From Trissonchulus latispiculum (Eukaryota; Nematoda; Enoplea; Enoplida; Ironidae), in the NCBI GenBank assembly GCA_030248195.1, contig JASAND010008743.1, positions 1 through 64,000 of the forward strand: DNA of 64,000 nucleotides, written 5' to 3'. The translations under genes were made by a program, and so were the position numbers. The notes under the pieces were generated by a model. It did no database searches, was not told where the DNA came from, and saw only the letters and a program-made list of their open reading frames with translations. Below are positions 22,401 through 33,139 of the stretch, in pieces. Position 1 is the stretch's first letter. Each line of letters starts with the position of its first letter.

Positions 22401-25400
22401 GTGGTTGTAAGATAGCACAGATGATACACTATGATTCAGTTAATCCTGAGTCAACCTAACAGTCAGTCAAAAAGTTTGCTTCAAATGCATCATCAAAACT
22501 TGCAACTCATAATGATAATAGTAGGACAGTAGCAATTAAGGTCACAGAAAACAACTTTTGAAAATTCATCTAAATAAAGCTGTTAATGAAGAATGTTAAA
22601 ATGTTAGATTTAGTTGAAAAGGCTACATTAATTCACGGTCGAAAAGACTGTCCAGAGTAGTTAAGGGGGGGGGGGGGCTACGAACGGTTTTGCCCAACTT
22701 CTTCAGAGAGACCTACCTTTTGCCATATGATTAGCTAACATATCAAGGTTAAATAGTCCGTAGTGGGCATTATTATATCTAACACACACCGATTCTGGCA
22801 CTACGCCAAAGTTGAAATTTTGGTGCGAAAAGTGGGTTTTTTGAAAAAGCTTTTCTGAATTCTGGTGGATTAACGGTTTGACCATTTCTGAAACTTTTTG
22901 CCACAAATGTTAACTGTTACTAGTGCTAAATATTAAAAGTATTCCGGCTTTCGAGCGTTGCTCCCTTCTTTAGTTATAACAGCTCAAAGTTTGAAATTTT
23001 GCAAAAAGTTGCGAGGTGACCGTGCGCCGTTTTCGATCTAATAAAATTGGCAGCCCCTAGCCTACCCCAGCTTTTCACCAGTTATTAGGCTCTAATAGGG
23101 GCATACTGTCTGTGAATTTCAAGGGCTTTAGTTTTCTGGTTAGTGTGCTAGCCAACTTTTCGTTAAGAAATAACCCTTATTTTTGGGCCTGAAAAGCTAG
23201 CTAAGCGCAGTAAAAATGGGGTCAAAAATTTTTTTGTCTCCGATTTTGCCGAAAAGGTGCTTACAGGGGTTATTTGACCTGCTGAATCAGAATATGAAAT
23301 CCGTTTTTCGATATGACGCTTCCTTCGTTCAGTATGCGCTTACAATTGTCTTGGAGCTTTTTGGAGCGAACGCCATCCATACTTTGAGAAATCAATTTAG
23401 CATTTCTAAACATTGGAGCGAAGTTTAGTGACATAGCTTTCGGCACATCTTGGTACACTCACTGGTCTCTAATGCGCAAAGTTTCAGCCGATTCTGCCAC
23501 AGTAATTTGGAGTAATTGACTCACATCTTCGAAATGGCACCAAATAACAGTGACAATATCGATAATGTCATCTAGCACTGCGAACGCAGGGATTAACGAA
23601 ATCACGTCATTTTTACATAAGTTAAGACAGATACTTGGAGTATTAATCGGAGCAAAGTTGGGCTCCTTTGATAAACCACAGCTCATTAGACGTTAGTTAA
23701 CCTCCACCCGTATAGACCTACAACACCCAATTTATCGCATTTTGATTGTATCGCGCAGAAAAGTATACAATGATCAAAGGATTATTTTACACGATATCAA
23801 AGCGCTATATGTTAGTACTATTTCTGGAAAATTTGGGTACCGTACCTTGCCCATAGCGATCAGGGCGAGGCAAAGTTTCTGTACGTGTCATGCCGAGCTT
23901 TGGACCGACAACACCAACTTCTGATGGGTCCACAGGACGCTACGCTGCATAAAATTCTTTCAAACTTTAAACTATTTTACACTAAACCTAATACTATTAT
24001 ATGGCAAAAGACTAGCTAGCTTTTCCAACATCGAACTTTTAGTGAAATTCGTAGCCCCCCCCCCTTAAATCGTTTCAATTATACACGCAGAATTTCAATT
24101 GGTGGAGTCTAAAGGCAGAAAACCACCGATCCAAATCCGAGCCCAATTTTGTTTGTTATTTTACTCTGTTTAGTCTAAGATCAGACCGTGGGCGTGTTAT
24201 ATCCGCGAATCCAGGTACGTACTTCAGAATGTTAATACTTAGAAAGAAGCAATAATTAAATACTGCTAACAACGGAAGAATACCGGACTGTATTGAGACC
24301 TGATGACCTGCGAGCATCCTTTAAGGTCCTGATTAGGACTAATTAGAATGTTTCCACCTCCGACCAGTATGATTGGAGTATCGCCAGCTGAAATCTAAAA
24401 GATAAATTAGAAGATAAAGTAGAAGAATGCAAGCCCACACGTCCTAAATTTCAAACATTAAAATTAGTAAAAATTACCTAAACTAAATCATTGTATAAGT
24501 ACGTTTACTAGATTACTTCTTTTCGATGAAACAGTTTTTGAAGTAAACTAAAGACTAACTTTGACACGATCAACAGCATTCTCAACCATTTCTTTGATAA
24601 TTTGAACAGCATGTTTGGCAATTTCAGGATTTATTAAATGCAGGACATTGGTGTTTCCTATGGACTCGCATAATCCTTCAGCAATTGCACAGTCCGTTGT
24701 GGTTAGTGTTGAACCGCCAAAACACAACGATTCTTTGGAAAGCTTATAACCTACACTTTTTGGCCCAATAGACTGAAATAATGTGATATGTTGTTATATC
24801 ATAAAACTTACATTAATTCTAACATATTTTGCTCCATGCTCAGGTGTGAAAGCCCAAACACTACGAGTTTAATTTAAATAAACAGTTTATACTTTCATCA
24901 TGCTAAAATAACGGGCGAACGCTCAATTTAACAAGTACAAATTTAACGGGGTTTAGGTAGCAAACAGAGAATATACTGCCAGTTGATAACGTGTCTTTTG
25001 TTACACTTCTACCAGTCATGTAATACACTCCTATCCTCTTATGATGAATCCATAGCAATTAACACTTTCATTACCTTTACAGAGTCATTCATAATTGTGA
25101 CCAAAGATCCTCCACCAAGTCCTATGCTTAAAGTGTCTGGCATACGGAAATTGGTTCTAACACCTCCAATCTGCAAAATATGTACGGAGGTACAAAGCTA
25201 TACGTTAATTGGCTGTACATGGCTCCTTGACCACATAACTATGCATTAATTAATAATCGGATTAATAATTGACCAAGAGCTAACTGCTCTCTCCACAGCG
25301 AGCCTTATTTCGATGCAGGAAGACTTTTCTCCCGTTCTCACTAACCAAGTACCTCTAGGCGGATAGTGCGAAACCCCGTATCCTAAGCCTTCACTCATTT

Positions 25401-28400
25401 ATTACCTACACAATGTTTATTATAAGCGTAAGTATCAAAACTACTTACCGCACCGCACTAGTAAGCTTAAGGCTAATTGGCAAACAGACACACGTTCATA
25501 TGAAAGTATGTAATAAGTTCAAAGCAGGGATTTCAAAATTCAACCTGTGCGATTAAATGTTTCAAAAATATGTATTTTTTTAAAAATCTATTAATAGAGT
25601 ATCTATAATTGCCATGACATGACGTCATAACGTTTCAGCCATTTCAAGCAGTTTTGGAATCTGTAATAGTTGTCGGTAGTTAGCAAACGACACGTGATGT
25701 CTTGGGTGAGTCAGCGACTGAACGCATGCCCGTTTGGCATGTGGCGTTGTTCCCTGGCCTTGACCTATGTCAACGTTTCTTGTTCATGTGAGGTCAACAA
25801 AGAGGCAGCGTCCAGCAAATGCTGCCTGCAGCTGTACCGTAAAACGCATGTTAATAGTAATCGAGTTAAACGTACAAGAACTTGTGTTCCGGCAGGTCTA
25901 GGAAATCCAGAAACAAGTAAGCCAACATCTGTTGAAGTTCCACCAATGTCAACAACGACTCCGTCTTTGAGATCTACAATACAGAAGTATATGGACTGCA
26001 CTGCAGTATTGTCCTAATTTAGCATCGACCAGTTTTAGTGATACAGGAAAAGAAATAGTGAAATAGTGGAACAGTTGTCCCTCTGATTTATGGACGGACA
26101 AACCAAGAATCTACTCTTGGTCACATTACAAGTTTTGTAATATATAGTCACATAAATTCACCATTTCCGTACACAACGTTTGCTCATCAACAGCGTACAG
26201 ATTATTGTAGCTTACTTGATATCCAGGCCGCTCCCCTCATGCTGTTAGTAGGTCCTGAGGCAAAAGTCAGCACAGGAAACTTCAAAGCGTTTTCAACACT
26301 GAAGCAAAAAGAAACGTTACTGAAACTGAAAAACTGAAAACGGAAACAATCTTAAAAGTTACTCCTTGTCGTCTAAACGTGGAAGGACCAGTGTGGCAAT
26401 AAGTAGCTCAGCCTCGTATCATTGCTAGGGAACATGCGAAGTGTGGTTGTTACTACAGCGCAACTGTTGCTGAAGAATCGTAAACAATTACAGTTCACAA
26501 CACACTTGGACAGAAGCGAAATTTGGGAGTGAAATCAAGGTTATCAAATATTTCTTCCTCAAAGCTAGCTTTTCATAAAAACCATTGATGTTAATATTTG
26601 AATTTTGATAGCATAGCATAGATTGACTACGCTTGACTCTTCAGGAGTTTTTGACTAAATTCGTCATACAATGAAATACGGGATACGTACTCGCAAATGC
26701 TTCCATCATTTTGAGTCAAGTATAGTTGACACTCTAAGGACAGGTTAGCAAGTGCGCGTTGCAATCCTGTAAGCGTTTTCTGGCAAAGCTTTTTGAGAGA
26801 TTGATTCAAGATAGCAGCATTTTCCCTTTCCAGTAAACCAATTCTTCCAATTTGGTGAGACAATGTGAGGCTGACGTCAGGAAACCTTTCTTTAATTATA
26901 GTTGCTGTCTAGGAATCAAATACGGCAACTATTGCAGAGATGTGTTTTAGTCTGATAACAAACTGTGTTTTAGCTGAATCTGTGAACGAGATCTGATAAC
27001 TTCATTTTTGGTCCAGTTTGACGTGGTGATCCATCACGTTTTAGTCGTTTTGTCAATTTGATCTCTCCAAGAACTCGTAGTTAAAATTTCCTACAGTTTG
27101 AAACTTGGATACAATTTCATTGTATTATCTCTTGAACGAGCGATCCCACAACTCACGGTTTTTCAAAATTTTCTTTTTCTTTTCCATTAAAATTTCCTTA
27201 AAATTTATTTAAATTGATATTTACTCTAAAATTGCATAGTGACCACATTGCACTGTAGATTTTACAACAGCGTAAACATACGTTAACACGGGGTCCTATT
27301 TTGGAGGGTGTTTACCACGACCTCCGGTCTACCACTAAAGAATTCCAAACTTTGAAGGGGGCTGCACCGAAATTAGCAAATTTTAACATTTTTTAGCACA
27401 AATTATTAAAACATGACAATATTTAGCGACTGTTAAAAATTTATTAAAACAATCGCTAAAATTTGCTAAAGAATGACTTTCTTTGATGAAAATCGCTGTC
27501 GCATCTACCCTTTTTTGACGAGAAGGTCTCCCTTTTCTTTTTCACCTTTTGCTGAGGGGACCCCTTTGTTATTTTTTGAGGAGTCTGCACTCCCCCCATC
27601 CCCCCATCCCCGTTCATATGAGTGTAGATATGCCTCATTAGGGTAACAATCCTAAGTTAACTTTATTCTTCATAGCTTCCAGTCTTCATGTGAAAGCAGC
27701 ATCATCTTCAAAATTTTTGTGCAAATACTACTAAAATGATACCCAAAACGTAGCCTTATCGTGACATAAAAGTCAAGAATTGAATTTAAATGAAACTATC
27801 AAGACTATGTCTTTGCCTTACCTCGATTTCGTCATCTGGATGAACTGGGGAAAAGATTCCACAAATGACCAAGTCTGTAACTCCATTGTCCAAGAAGTTG
27901 GATACAGTAGTTAAAATCTCGTGTTTATCCAAATGCCCTAATTTTGTACCATCATATTCATGACCACCCTTTGCCAGATATTGACCGCCGATGATATACT
28001 ATTAAAAACAAACAAGTTTAAATAAATAGTAACCTGAAGGAAAGGAAAATACTACAAAAACCAGTTTCAAAATTAACGCCAATAAATCCGAATAGAAGTT
28101 TTAAAGCATGATACGTCTTTGAGAAGATTTAAAGGGTTCAATTTCAGTTTCACTTCAATAGTTCAAAAAAGTTGATTTAAAAATATTTTACACCTTCAAA
28201 GCTTCGGGGAAATCCGAAAACGGTAAAGCCCCTTCCGAACAAGGCGGACTAGCCAGCCGGATGACTCCGACTCTTGAAAGCTCTGGACTTCTTTGGACCA
28301 CGGCATTGACGAAATGGGTTGTTCCAACATTCACTTGTTGAATTCGTATTTTTTGCACTAAAAATAAAATGACAGTCCCTGACAGTTTGATATTTTATGT

Positions 28401-31400
28401 GACCACAGTAGTATGCAACCATCGAAGTTTATGCTAAACTTATATATACTAAGCGAACCAGTTTGTTTACAACAACCAGGTTATAAAGCAAAAGCACAAT
28501 ACAAGCTTCGAGTTGTTCAGGATTTATCGTGCGATCTAGGTTGGTCGATTGTCTTGCAAGTTTTCGACATCTATCCTTGGATTGCACCAAATAAGACTAG
28601 GATTAACTTCAGATCAGCTGAGGACTATAAGTTGGACCGAAAAAATCTCAGCCAGTTGGCTTGGCCGGCTGTTGGCCGTTGGTCGGCCAACGGCCAACGG
28701 CCTACGCTCAAGGTTGGCCGTTGGCCGCTGGTTGGCCAATGGCCGACTGCTGACGAAGCTCAAATTTACTGATTTTGTGTCTTGCCGAATTCAACTGTGT
28801 TGCAGAATTTAATTTTTGCTGCATAATATCGCGCACATGTTGCATTATAATCGTTACATTAGATACATTACTACAGATTTTCAGTTTACCTACATAAGAT
28901 GTTGACACTTAGCTCGAACTTTGCAATACGTCCGTACTGATTTATCGTAGTTACAATTATTTTTCAATAAAATTTGCTAATTGCAAGCAAATTTTAATTG
29001 TGCTTATAACTTAGTTTTTAAATTTGTCTAGTTGTTAACGTCTCATCAATTCATTGTAGTCCCCCAGCAAAATTAAACAGAATTCTCGCGGATTGGAGCT
29101 AGAGTTTGGAAAAACCATTTTGGATAAAGTTTAATTAAGTTGAAGTATTATTAAGCACGATAGACGAATAAAAATATTAAATTCCATTATCCAGCGTTGG
29201 CAAACAGCTAAACAACAGCAAATGACTTACAAACAGCCTACGGCCGACCAGCGGCCAACGGCCAACCTTGGCCGTTGGCCTAGGGCCAATTGGCTGGCCA
29301 ACTTCAAACTCCGGCCAAGCCAAGCTAAGCCAACCAAGGAAAATTTCGGCCAATCCCAACACTACCTTGCTGATCAAAATGTAGCTAATCGACCTTGCTG
29401 AGATATCAACCTATACTTTGTTTCATGATGCGATATAAAAATACTAGTACTGCTATTAAAGAAATACTTCGGCCAATTTCGGCCAATTTCAAGATAAAAG
29501 TTATAGTTCTCAAATTCTTTCATGCGTTTGTATCCAGGACTTTGATTTGTAGGTCCTTTCCTTCATCAGGCACTTTAGCAGACATGATATGTTTATAATA
29601 TGTATATATTAATCTCAGTGATCAAATTTGTAGGATATAACCGGGGTGTACTGGGGGAAAGGGTTCTCTTGGCTTTTCTCATTAATTTAGACTGAAATTT
29701 GTGGGTATGCTACATCCAATATCCACATCATGGGTATCAATCGAAAGCTGACGACAAGAAGAACAAGTTCGTCCTAGATTTCAGACCAGACAACACACAC
29801 ACTGTTCGACATACCCGACTCCAGGGGCCGATGTTATCAAGCATCTCAACCCGGGTTGAAACCTCAACCCGGGTTGAGATTGGGGTTGAAAACTTCGACC
29901 CAATGTTATCAAAATAGGGTTGAATAAACCCGGGTTGAAATAACAGGGTTGGGGTTGAAATTTAAGATTTAGATTAGATAAGATTTAGATTAGATTTAGA
30001 TTAGTAAGATTTAATACAAATCTTATACCTCTACAGGTGATAGAGAACATTATTGAAAACAAAGTAATTTATTTATTTCAGCAAGTTTTGTTTCAGTAAG
30101 CTTATGCATTACTTTATTCCATCTAAATCACTGTTTTGCTTGAATTTTGCAATATAGGATAAGCTAGCGTATGTCGCTGTGATCGTGGACCGTTGGCCAG
30201 AGCCTATTAGTAAAGGCTGCTTTAGTGCTTATTAAAAATTGGGTTGAAATCAGGGTTGGAAACTGGGTTGAATTGGGGTTGAAACAGGTCAACCCGGGTT
30301 AAGTTAACCCAACCCCAAAAAACAATGATAACATAGGGTTGAGCAGCGGGGTTTAGCCAACCCGAAAATTTTAGGGTTGAACCAGAAAATGGGTTCAACC
30401 CGGGTTGAAGTCAACCCGCTTTTGATAACATCGGCCCCTGGGGCCGATGTTATCAAGCATCTCAACCCGGGTTGAAACCTCAACCCGGGTTGAGATTGGG
30501 GTTGAAAACTTCAACCCTATGTTATCAAAACAGGGTTGAATAAATCCGGGTTGAAATTGCAGGGTTGGGGTTGAAATTGGGATTGAGATCCAACCCAATG
30601 TTATAATCAAATTTGGGTTGAAACTTTGGGTTGATTTTCGGGTTGAAATGGCTAAATCTCAACCCTGTTCAGTGAGGAGGGTTGAGATTTCAACCCGGGT
30701 TGAAACATAATTAATAGAGAATGATCCTTTTAGTTTTAAAGACATTTAATGGCGTATTCTATGGTTTTTATTTCAAATTTCAAATGTATAAAAAGAAAAT
30801 TAGTATGTCCATTGCAGTATGAGTCATTTCTCCAGAAGCCGTATCTTCAACATAGGGCTAGATTAGGGCTGAGTTTTTTGAGAGAGAATATGCAAATTAG
30901 TTTTGGCAGCTGCTATTTAATCAGCCGAATGGACAGACTCTGCGCAGTCTTCGGCTGTCTGCAATAAAAATGGTTGCGTATTTTTGTGCACCAGTGTAGC
31001 TTGGGAGCTACACCAAGGTGCAATAGGATTGGGTAGTTAGATAGTATGTGTAGCCTGCTGGCATTTTCTAGCGGGCTTACACTACTATATCGCACTGGAT
31101 TTTGGTGATAAAGCATAAAACATAGAAGAAGCAACAAGGACCAAACGCAAAACACTAAAACACCGAAGACCTATTCTGACGACGTCCCAAATGCGGACGT
31201 CTTCCACCAATGGAGGTTTCTGCTGCCATTTGAAGACCCCCAACGGAAATAAAAATTGAAGCAAGAACTCAGTTTTTACTAACAAATCATTCAACTGTAA
31301 TTGAATAATAACAGGTCTACTAAGGAATACTGCCCCTTCTGGGGCCGGTGTTATCAAGCATCTCAACCCGGGTTGAAACCTGAACCCGGGTTGAAATTAG

Positions 31401-33139
31401 GGTTGAAAACTTCAACCCAATGTTATCAAAATAGGGTTGAATAAACCCGGGTTGAAATAGCAGGGTTGGGGTTGAAATCTGGGTTGAGTTCCAACCCAAT
31501 GTTATCATTAAAATTGGGTTGAAACTTTGGGTTGGTTTTAGGGTTGAAATGGCTGAATCTCAACCCTCCTCAGCTAGGAGGGTTGAGATTTCAACCTGGG
31601 TTGAGATAATGGTGAGCCATCCTTTTGTTCTAATTTTACCAATTGGCCATAGCTGACGAACGCCACTAGGAATATATATACTAGTTTTAAAAACTTAAAT
31701 ATTTTCATAAAACATGGCATGAAGAAGTCCAAACATATAAATTATATCATATAAATAGAGTCAAGAGCCGATCAAGGTGAAGTGAAATGTTGACCCAGTC
31801 TTCAGTTCATAAATTTGTTCCTTGACTTTTATGGCCACAGTGAATGTCTTATTAGCTAATATATCAACACATGATAAACGAATGAATTGCGTAATGATCT
31901 ATTTGTATCTATCTACATAGCTTGTTGCGTTTATAACAATCTTTCGTTACACGCTTTCAAATAGTCCAGTAGCATTCTTCACGCTAAGGCTCTTTTTGTG
32001 TTGAAAACTGGGTTCAAATTGGGGTTGAAACAGTTCAACCCGGGTTAAGCTAACCCAACCCCAAAAATGTTTGATAACATTGGGTTGGGCAGCGGGGTTT
32101 AGCCAACCCGGAAATTTTAGGGTTGAACCCAAAAATGGGTTCAACCGGGGTTGAACCCAAAAATGGGTTCAACCCGGGTTGAACTCAACCCGATTTTGAT
32201 AACATTGGCCCCTGGGGCCTACTTGTTTAAAGTAAGTATAAAACATACGCCTCATACCGCCATTGGGGATGTATGAGGAAATAATTTAAAACAAATTAAT
32301 TTATTTCTTTCAGCCAGGTTATTCACTGCTTTTCTGTTTTATCCCAATCACTGTTTTGCTTGGTATTTAGCCATTGATGATAAGCTAGCATACATGTGAT
32401 TAATTGTGGATCGCTAGCCGCAGCCTCAAATTAAGCTGCATTGTGAAAATGGGGTTGAAATCAGGGTTGAAAACTTGGTTGAATCGGGATTGAAACAAGT
32501 CAACCCGGGTTAAGCTAACCCAACCCCAAAAAAGATTGATAACATAGGGTTGACCGTCGGGGTTTAGCCAACCCCAAAATTTCAGGGTTGAACACCGAAA
32601 ATGGATTCAACCCGGGATGAACTCAACCCACTTTTGATAACATTGGCCCGAGAACCTCAGAACCTCCAGCAAACACTTAAACCTAGACAGTAGAGAATCA
32701 AATCTCCTGAAAAAATTTCAGAACCCCCAAAAACTCAAGAACCCCAATCAAAAATTTGAAACTAAATAGATGTAGTTACGGATCAAATCCCTTCGAAAAG
32801 TTAAGAAACCCCAAGAACCACAAGGGCCCCCATGAAAATAAAAACTCCAAGAAAAACAAGTGGTAGATCAGAACGCATCAAAAAGTGACTCTTGTCTTGA
32901 CATGGGCCCCAATGGCAAACAGTTATAAAGTGATAAACACTGATAAAAATTAAGAAAACTTATTTACCTCTGCATTTGGTTAATGCATCATGAATGCTTT
33001 TCACTAAGCCAGTTGTGATGTCTTGAGTGGTTGGGCTTTTGGCATATGCTAAAACTTCATTCCCTCTTAATATAACAGCATCTGTGTTTGTTCCTCCAAC
33101 ATCCACTCCAATAACGCAAGAGCAATTTTCTCCGCCCAT
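19209..33139 (-). CDS. Hydantoinase/oxoprolinase (HyuA-type) gene with DUF917 start, 12 exons
   Basis: Join on the minus strand: 33139-32968, 28357-28194, 27998-27822, 26908-26691, 26298-26216, 25973-25876, 25170-25075, 24772-24560, 24394-24284, 22204-22034, 21560 to about 21372, 19449-19209. Exons 1-10 keep phase exactly and give 501 codons with no stop. Order of motifs: ATPase-like N-terminus IGVDVGGTNTDAVIL, LLERENAAILN, ASGPTNSMRGAAW, VDIGGTSTDVG, GGVRTNFRMPD with GLGGGS, SVGYKL with FGGSTLTTTD, ILVGGGNI and VANAIGAAL. These match the ATP-dependent hydantoinase/5-oxoprolinase A family, which opens cyclic imides or lactams. Exon 12 begins a DUF917 domain (SIGAGILGCGGGGNPY), a fusion known from bacteria and fungi. 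Only about 60 residues of that domain are found here. The acceptor of exon 12 and the donor of exon 11 are uncertain, and an exon may be missing between them. Confidence 0.85.
19586..20471. mobile_element. TTAA-flanked MITE with about 325-bp inverted arms (copy 2)
   Basis: TTAA plus a G-run at 19586 mirrors a C-run plus TTAA at 20468-20471. The arms match for about 325 bp each, for example GGATTTCGCTCAAACTGT on the left against a near-identical inverse on the right, leaving a spacer of roughly 235 bp. It lies in the intron between exons 11 and 12 and has no coding capacity. Confidence 0.8.
20498..21212. mobile_element. hAT-like MITE with 8-bp target duplication
   Basis: The terminal inverted repeat GGCCCATGTCAAGATAAAA starts at 20498 and its inverse ends at 21212. 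The element is flanked by identical TTTTACAG at 20490-20497 and 21213-21220. An 8-bp duplication is the hAT superfamily signature. The interior has imperfect tandem AGAACCCCCAGAACC words. A second, interrupted copy lies at 29481-32908. Confidence 0.85.
21372..21560 (-). CDS. Hydantoinase-like gene, exon 11 (3' end uncertain)
   Basis: Acceptor ATGTTTCAG at 21560, then IIDFEQVPLTYIPGNVIQLK, the usual end of the A subunit. The frame stays open to a stop at 21372. That could be a true alternative C-terminus, or the exon may end earlier at a GT that I could not decide. Confidence 0.65.
   Translation of the reverse strand: MIDFEQVPLTYIPGNVIQLKCTAVGPLMSDAAKSVTIDISSLAPQLNTPANLEGEFYQCELC
22034..22204 (-). 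CDS. Hydantoinase-like gene, exon 10
   Basis: Acceptor TTGTCTAG, donor GTAAAC, 57 codons. Encodes VANAIGAALCHVSGRVDIV and an alanine-rich helix ending SGANPDDLK. Confidence 0.85.
22661..24068. mobile_element. TTAA-flanked MITE with G-run termini (copy 3)
   Basis: TTAA and a G-run followed by CTACGAA at 22661 mirrors TTCGTAG, a C-run and TTAA ending at 24068. The termini match for about 20 bases only. It lies in the intron between hydantoinase exons 9 and 10. Confidence 0.75.
24284..24394 (-). CDS. Hydantoinase-like gene, exon 9
   Basis: Acceptor CTTTTAG, donor GTATTC, 37 codons. Encodes PIILVGGGNILISP, then a VIRSQYSP end that joins directly to VANAIGAA of exon 10, as in family members. Confidence 0.82.
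24560..24772 (-). CDS. Hydantoinase-like gene, exon 8
   Basis: Acceptor TATTTCAG, 71 codons. Encodes GPKSVGYKLSKESLCFGGST and a helical region ending EMVENAVDRVK. The donor is the weaker GTTAGT. Confidence 0.84.
25075..25170 (-). CDS. Hydantoinase-like gene, exon 7
   Basis: Acceptor TTTTGCAG, donor GTAATG, exactly 32 codons. Encodes IGGVRTNFRMPDTLSIGLGG, a highly conserved block of the A subunit. Confidence 0.88.
25876..25973 (-). CDS. Hydantoinase-like gene, exon 6
   Basis: Acceptor TATTGTAG, donor GTACGT. Encodes VVVDIGGTSTDVGLLVSGFP, the second glycine-rich phosphate-binding motif of the fold. Confidence 0.86.
26216..26298 (-). CDS. Hydantoinase-like gene, exon 5
   Basis: A short 83-base exon with acceptor TTGCTTCAG and donor GTAAGC. 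Encodes FPVLTFASGPTNSMRGAAWI; SGPTNS is a core family motif. Confidence 0.86.
26691..26908 (-). CDS. Hydantoinase-like gene, exon 4
   Basis: Acceptor CCTAG, donor GTACGT. Encodes SHQIGRIGLLERENAAILN and QNDGSIC, the transition to the Hydantoinase_A domain. It ends in phase 2. The donor was chosen because only this phase keeps the next exon open. Confidence 0.83.
27822..27998 (-). CDS. Hydantoinase-like gene, exon 3
   Basis: Acceptor TTTTTAATAG, donor GTAAGG, 59 codons in phase 0. It encodes IIGGQYLAKGGHEYDG and VICGIFSPVHPDDE, matching the conserved FSPV segment of the Hydant_A_N domain. Confidence 0.88.
28194..28357 (-). CDS. Hydantoinase-like gene, exon 2
   Basis: Acceptor TTTTTAG; it opens by completing a valine codon and encodes NVGTTHFVNAVVQRS and IRLASPP, both family signatures. 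It ends in phase 0 at donor GTGTAA. Confidence 0.88.
28631..29360. mobile_element. MITE with GGCCAACGG-rich inverted arms (copy 1)
   Basis: The arms at about 28631-28750 and 29240-29360 are inverted copies rich in TTGGCCGTTGGCC words and share GTTGGCTTGGCCGG near the ends. No ORF is supported. A second copy lies at about 59305-59893, sharing arms and part of the AT-rich interior. It lies in intron 1 of the hydantoinase gene. Confidence 0.7.
29824..30438. mobile_element. GGGTTGA-type MITE, element A
   Basis: The terminal inverted repeat GGGGCCGATGTTATCAA at 29824 is mirrored by TTGATAACATCGGCCCC at 30438. The interior contains many CAACCCGGGTTGA palindromes. Confidence 0.8.
30440..32649. mobile_element. 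GGGTTGA-type MITE, element B, interrupted by element C
   Basis: Left arm from GGGGCCGATGTTATCAA at 30440, right arm ending TTGATAACATTGGCCC near 32649. It sits one base after element A in the same orientation and is split by element C at 31341-32212. Confidence 0.65.
31341..32212. mobile_element. GGGTTGA-type MITE, element C, nested in B
   Basis: It starts GGGGCCGGTGTTATCAA at 31341 and ends TTGATAACATTGGCCCC at 32212. The arms again hold CAACCCGGGTTGA palindromes. The spacer between the arms differs from that of element A. Confidence 0.7.
32968..33139 (-). CDS. Hydantoinase-like gene, exon 1
   Basis: Starts at ATG 33139 and encodes MGGENCSCVIGVDVGGTNTD and onward, the N-terminal glycine-rich nucleotide-binding strand-loop of the family, followed by AKSPTTQDITTG. 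It ends in phase 1 at donor GTAAAT. Confidence 0.88.

Larger units (their letters stand above)
29481..32908. mobile_element. Interrupted hAT-like MITE holding a nest of other MITEs
   Basis: The left part (29481-29823) and right part (about 32650-32908) together match the intact element at 20498-21212, including terminal GGCCAATTTCAAGATAAAA and TCTTGACATGGGCC. The 2.8 kb between them is a stack of GGGTTGA-type elements. The flanking 8-mers, CCAATTTC and CCAATGGC, agree at 5 of 8 positions, as expected for a decayed target duplication. Confidence 0.7.

Noticed and set aside
28413..28812. Plus-strand ORFs running into the GGCCAACGG arms
   Set aside because: They read through MITE arms and the upstream part lies in a hydantoinase intron; the repeated residues only mirror the inverted repeat.
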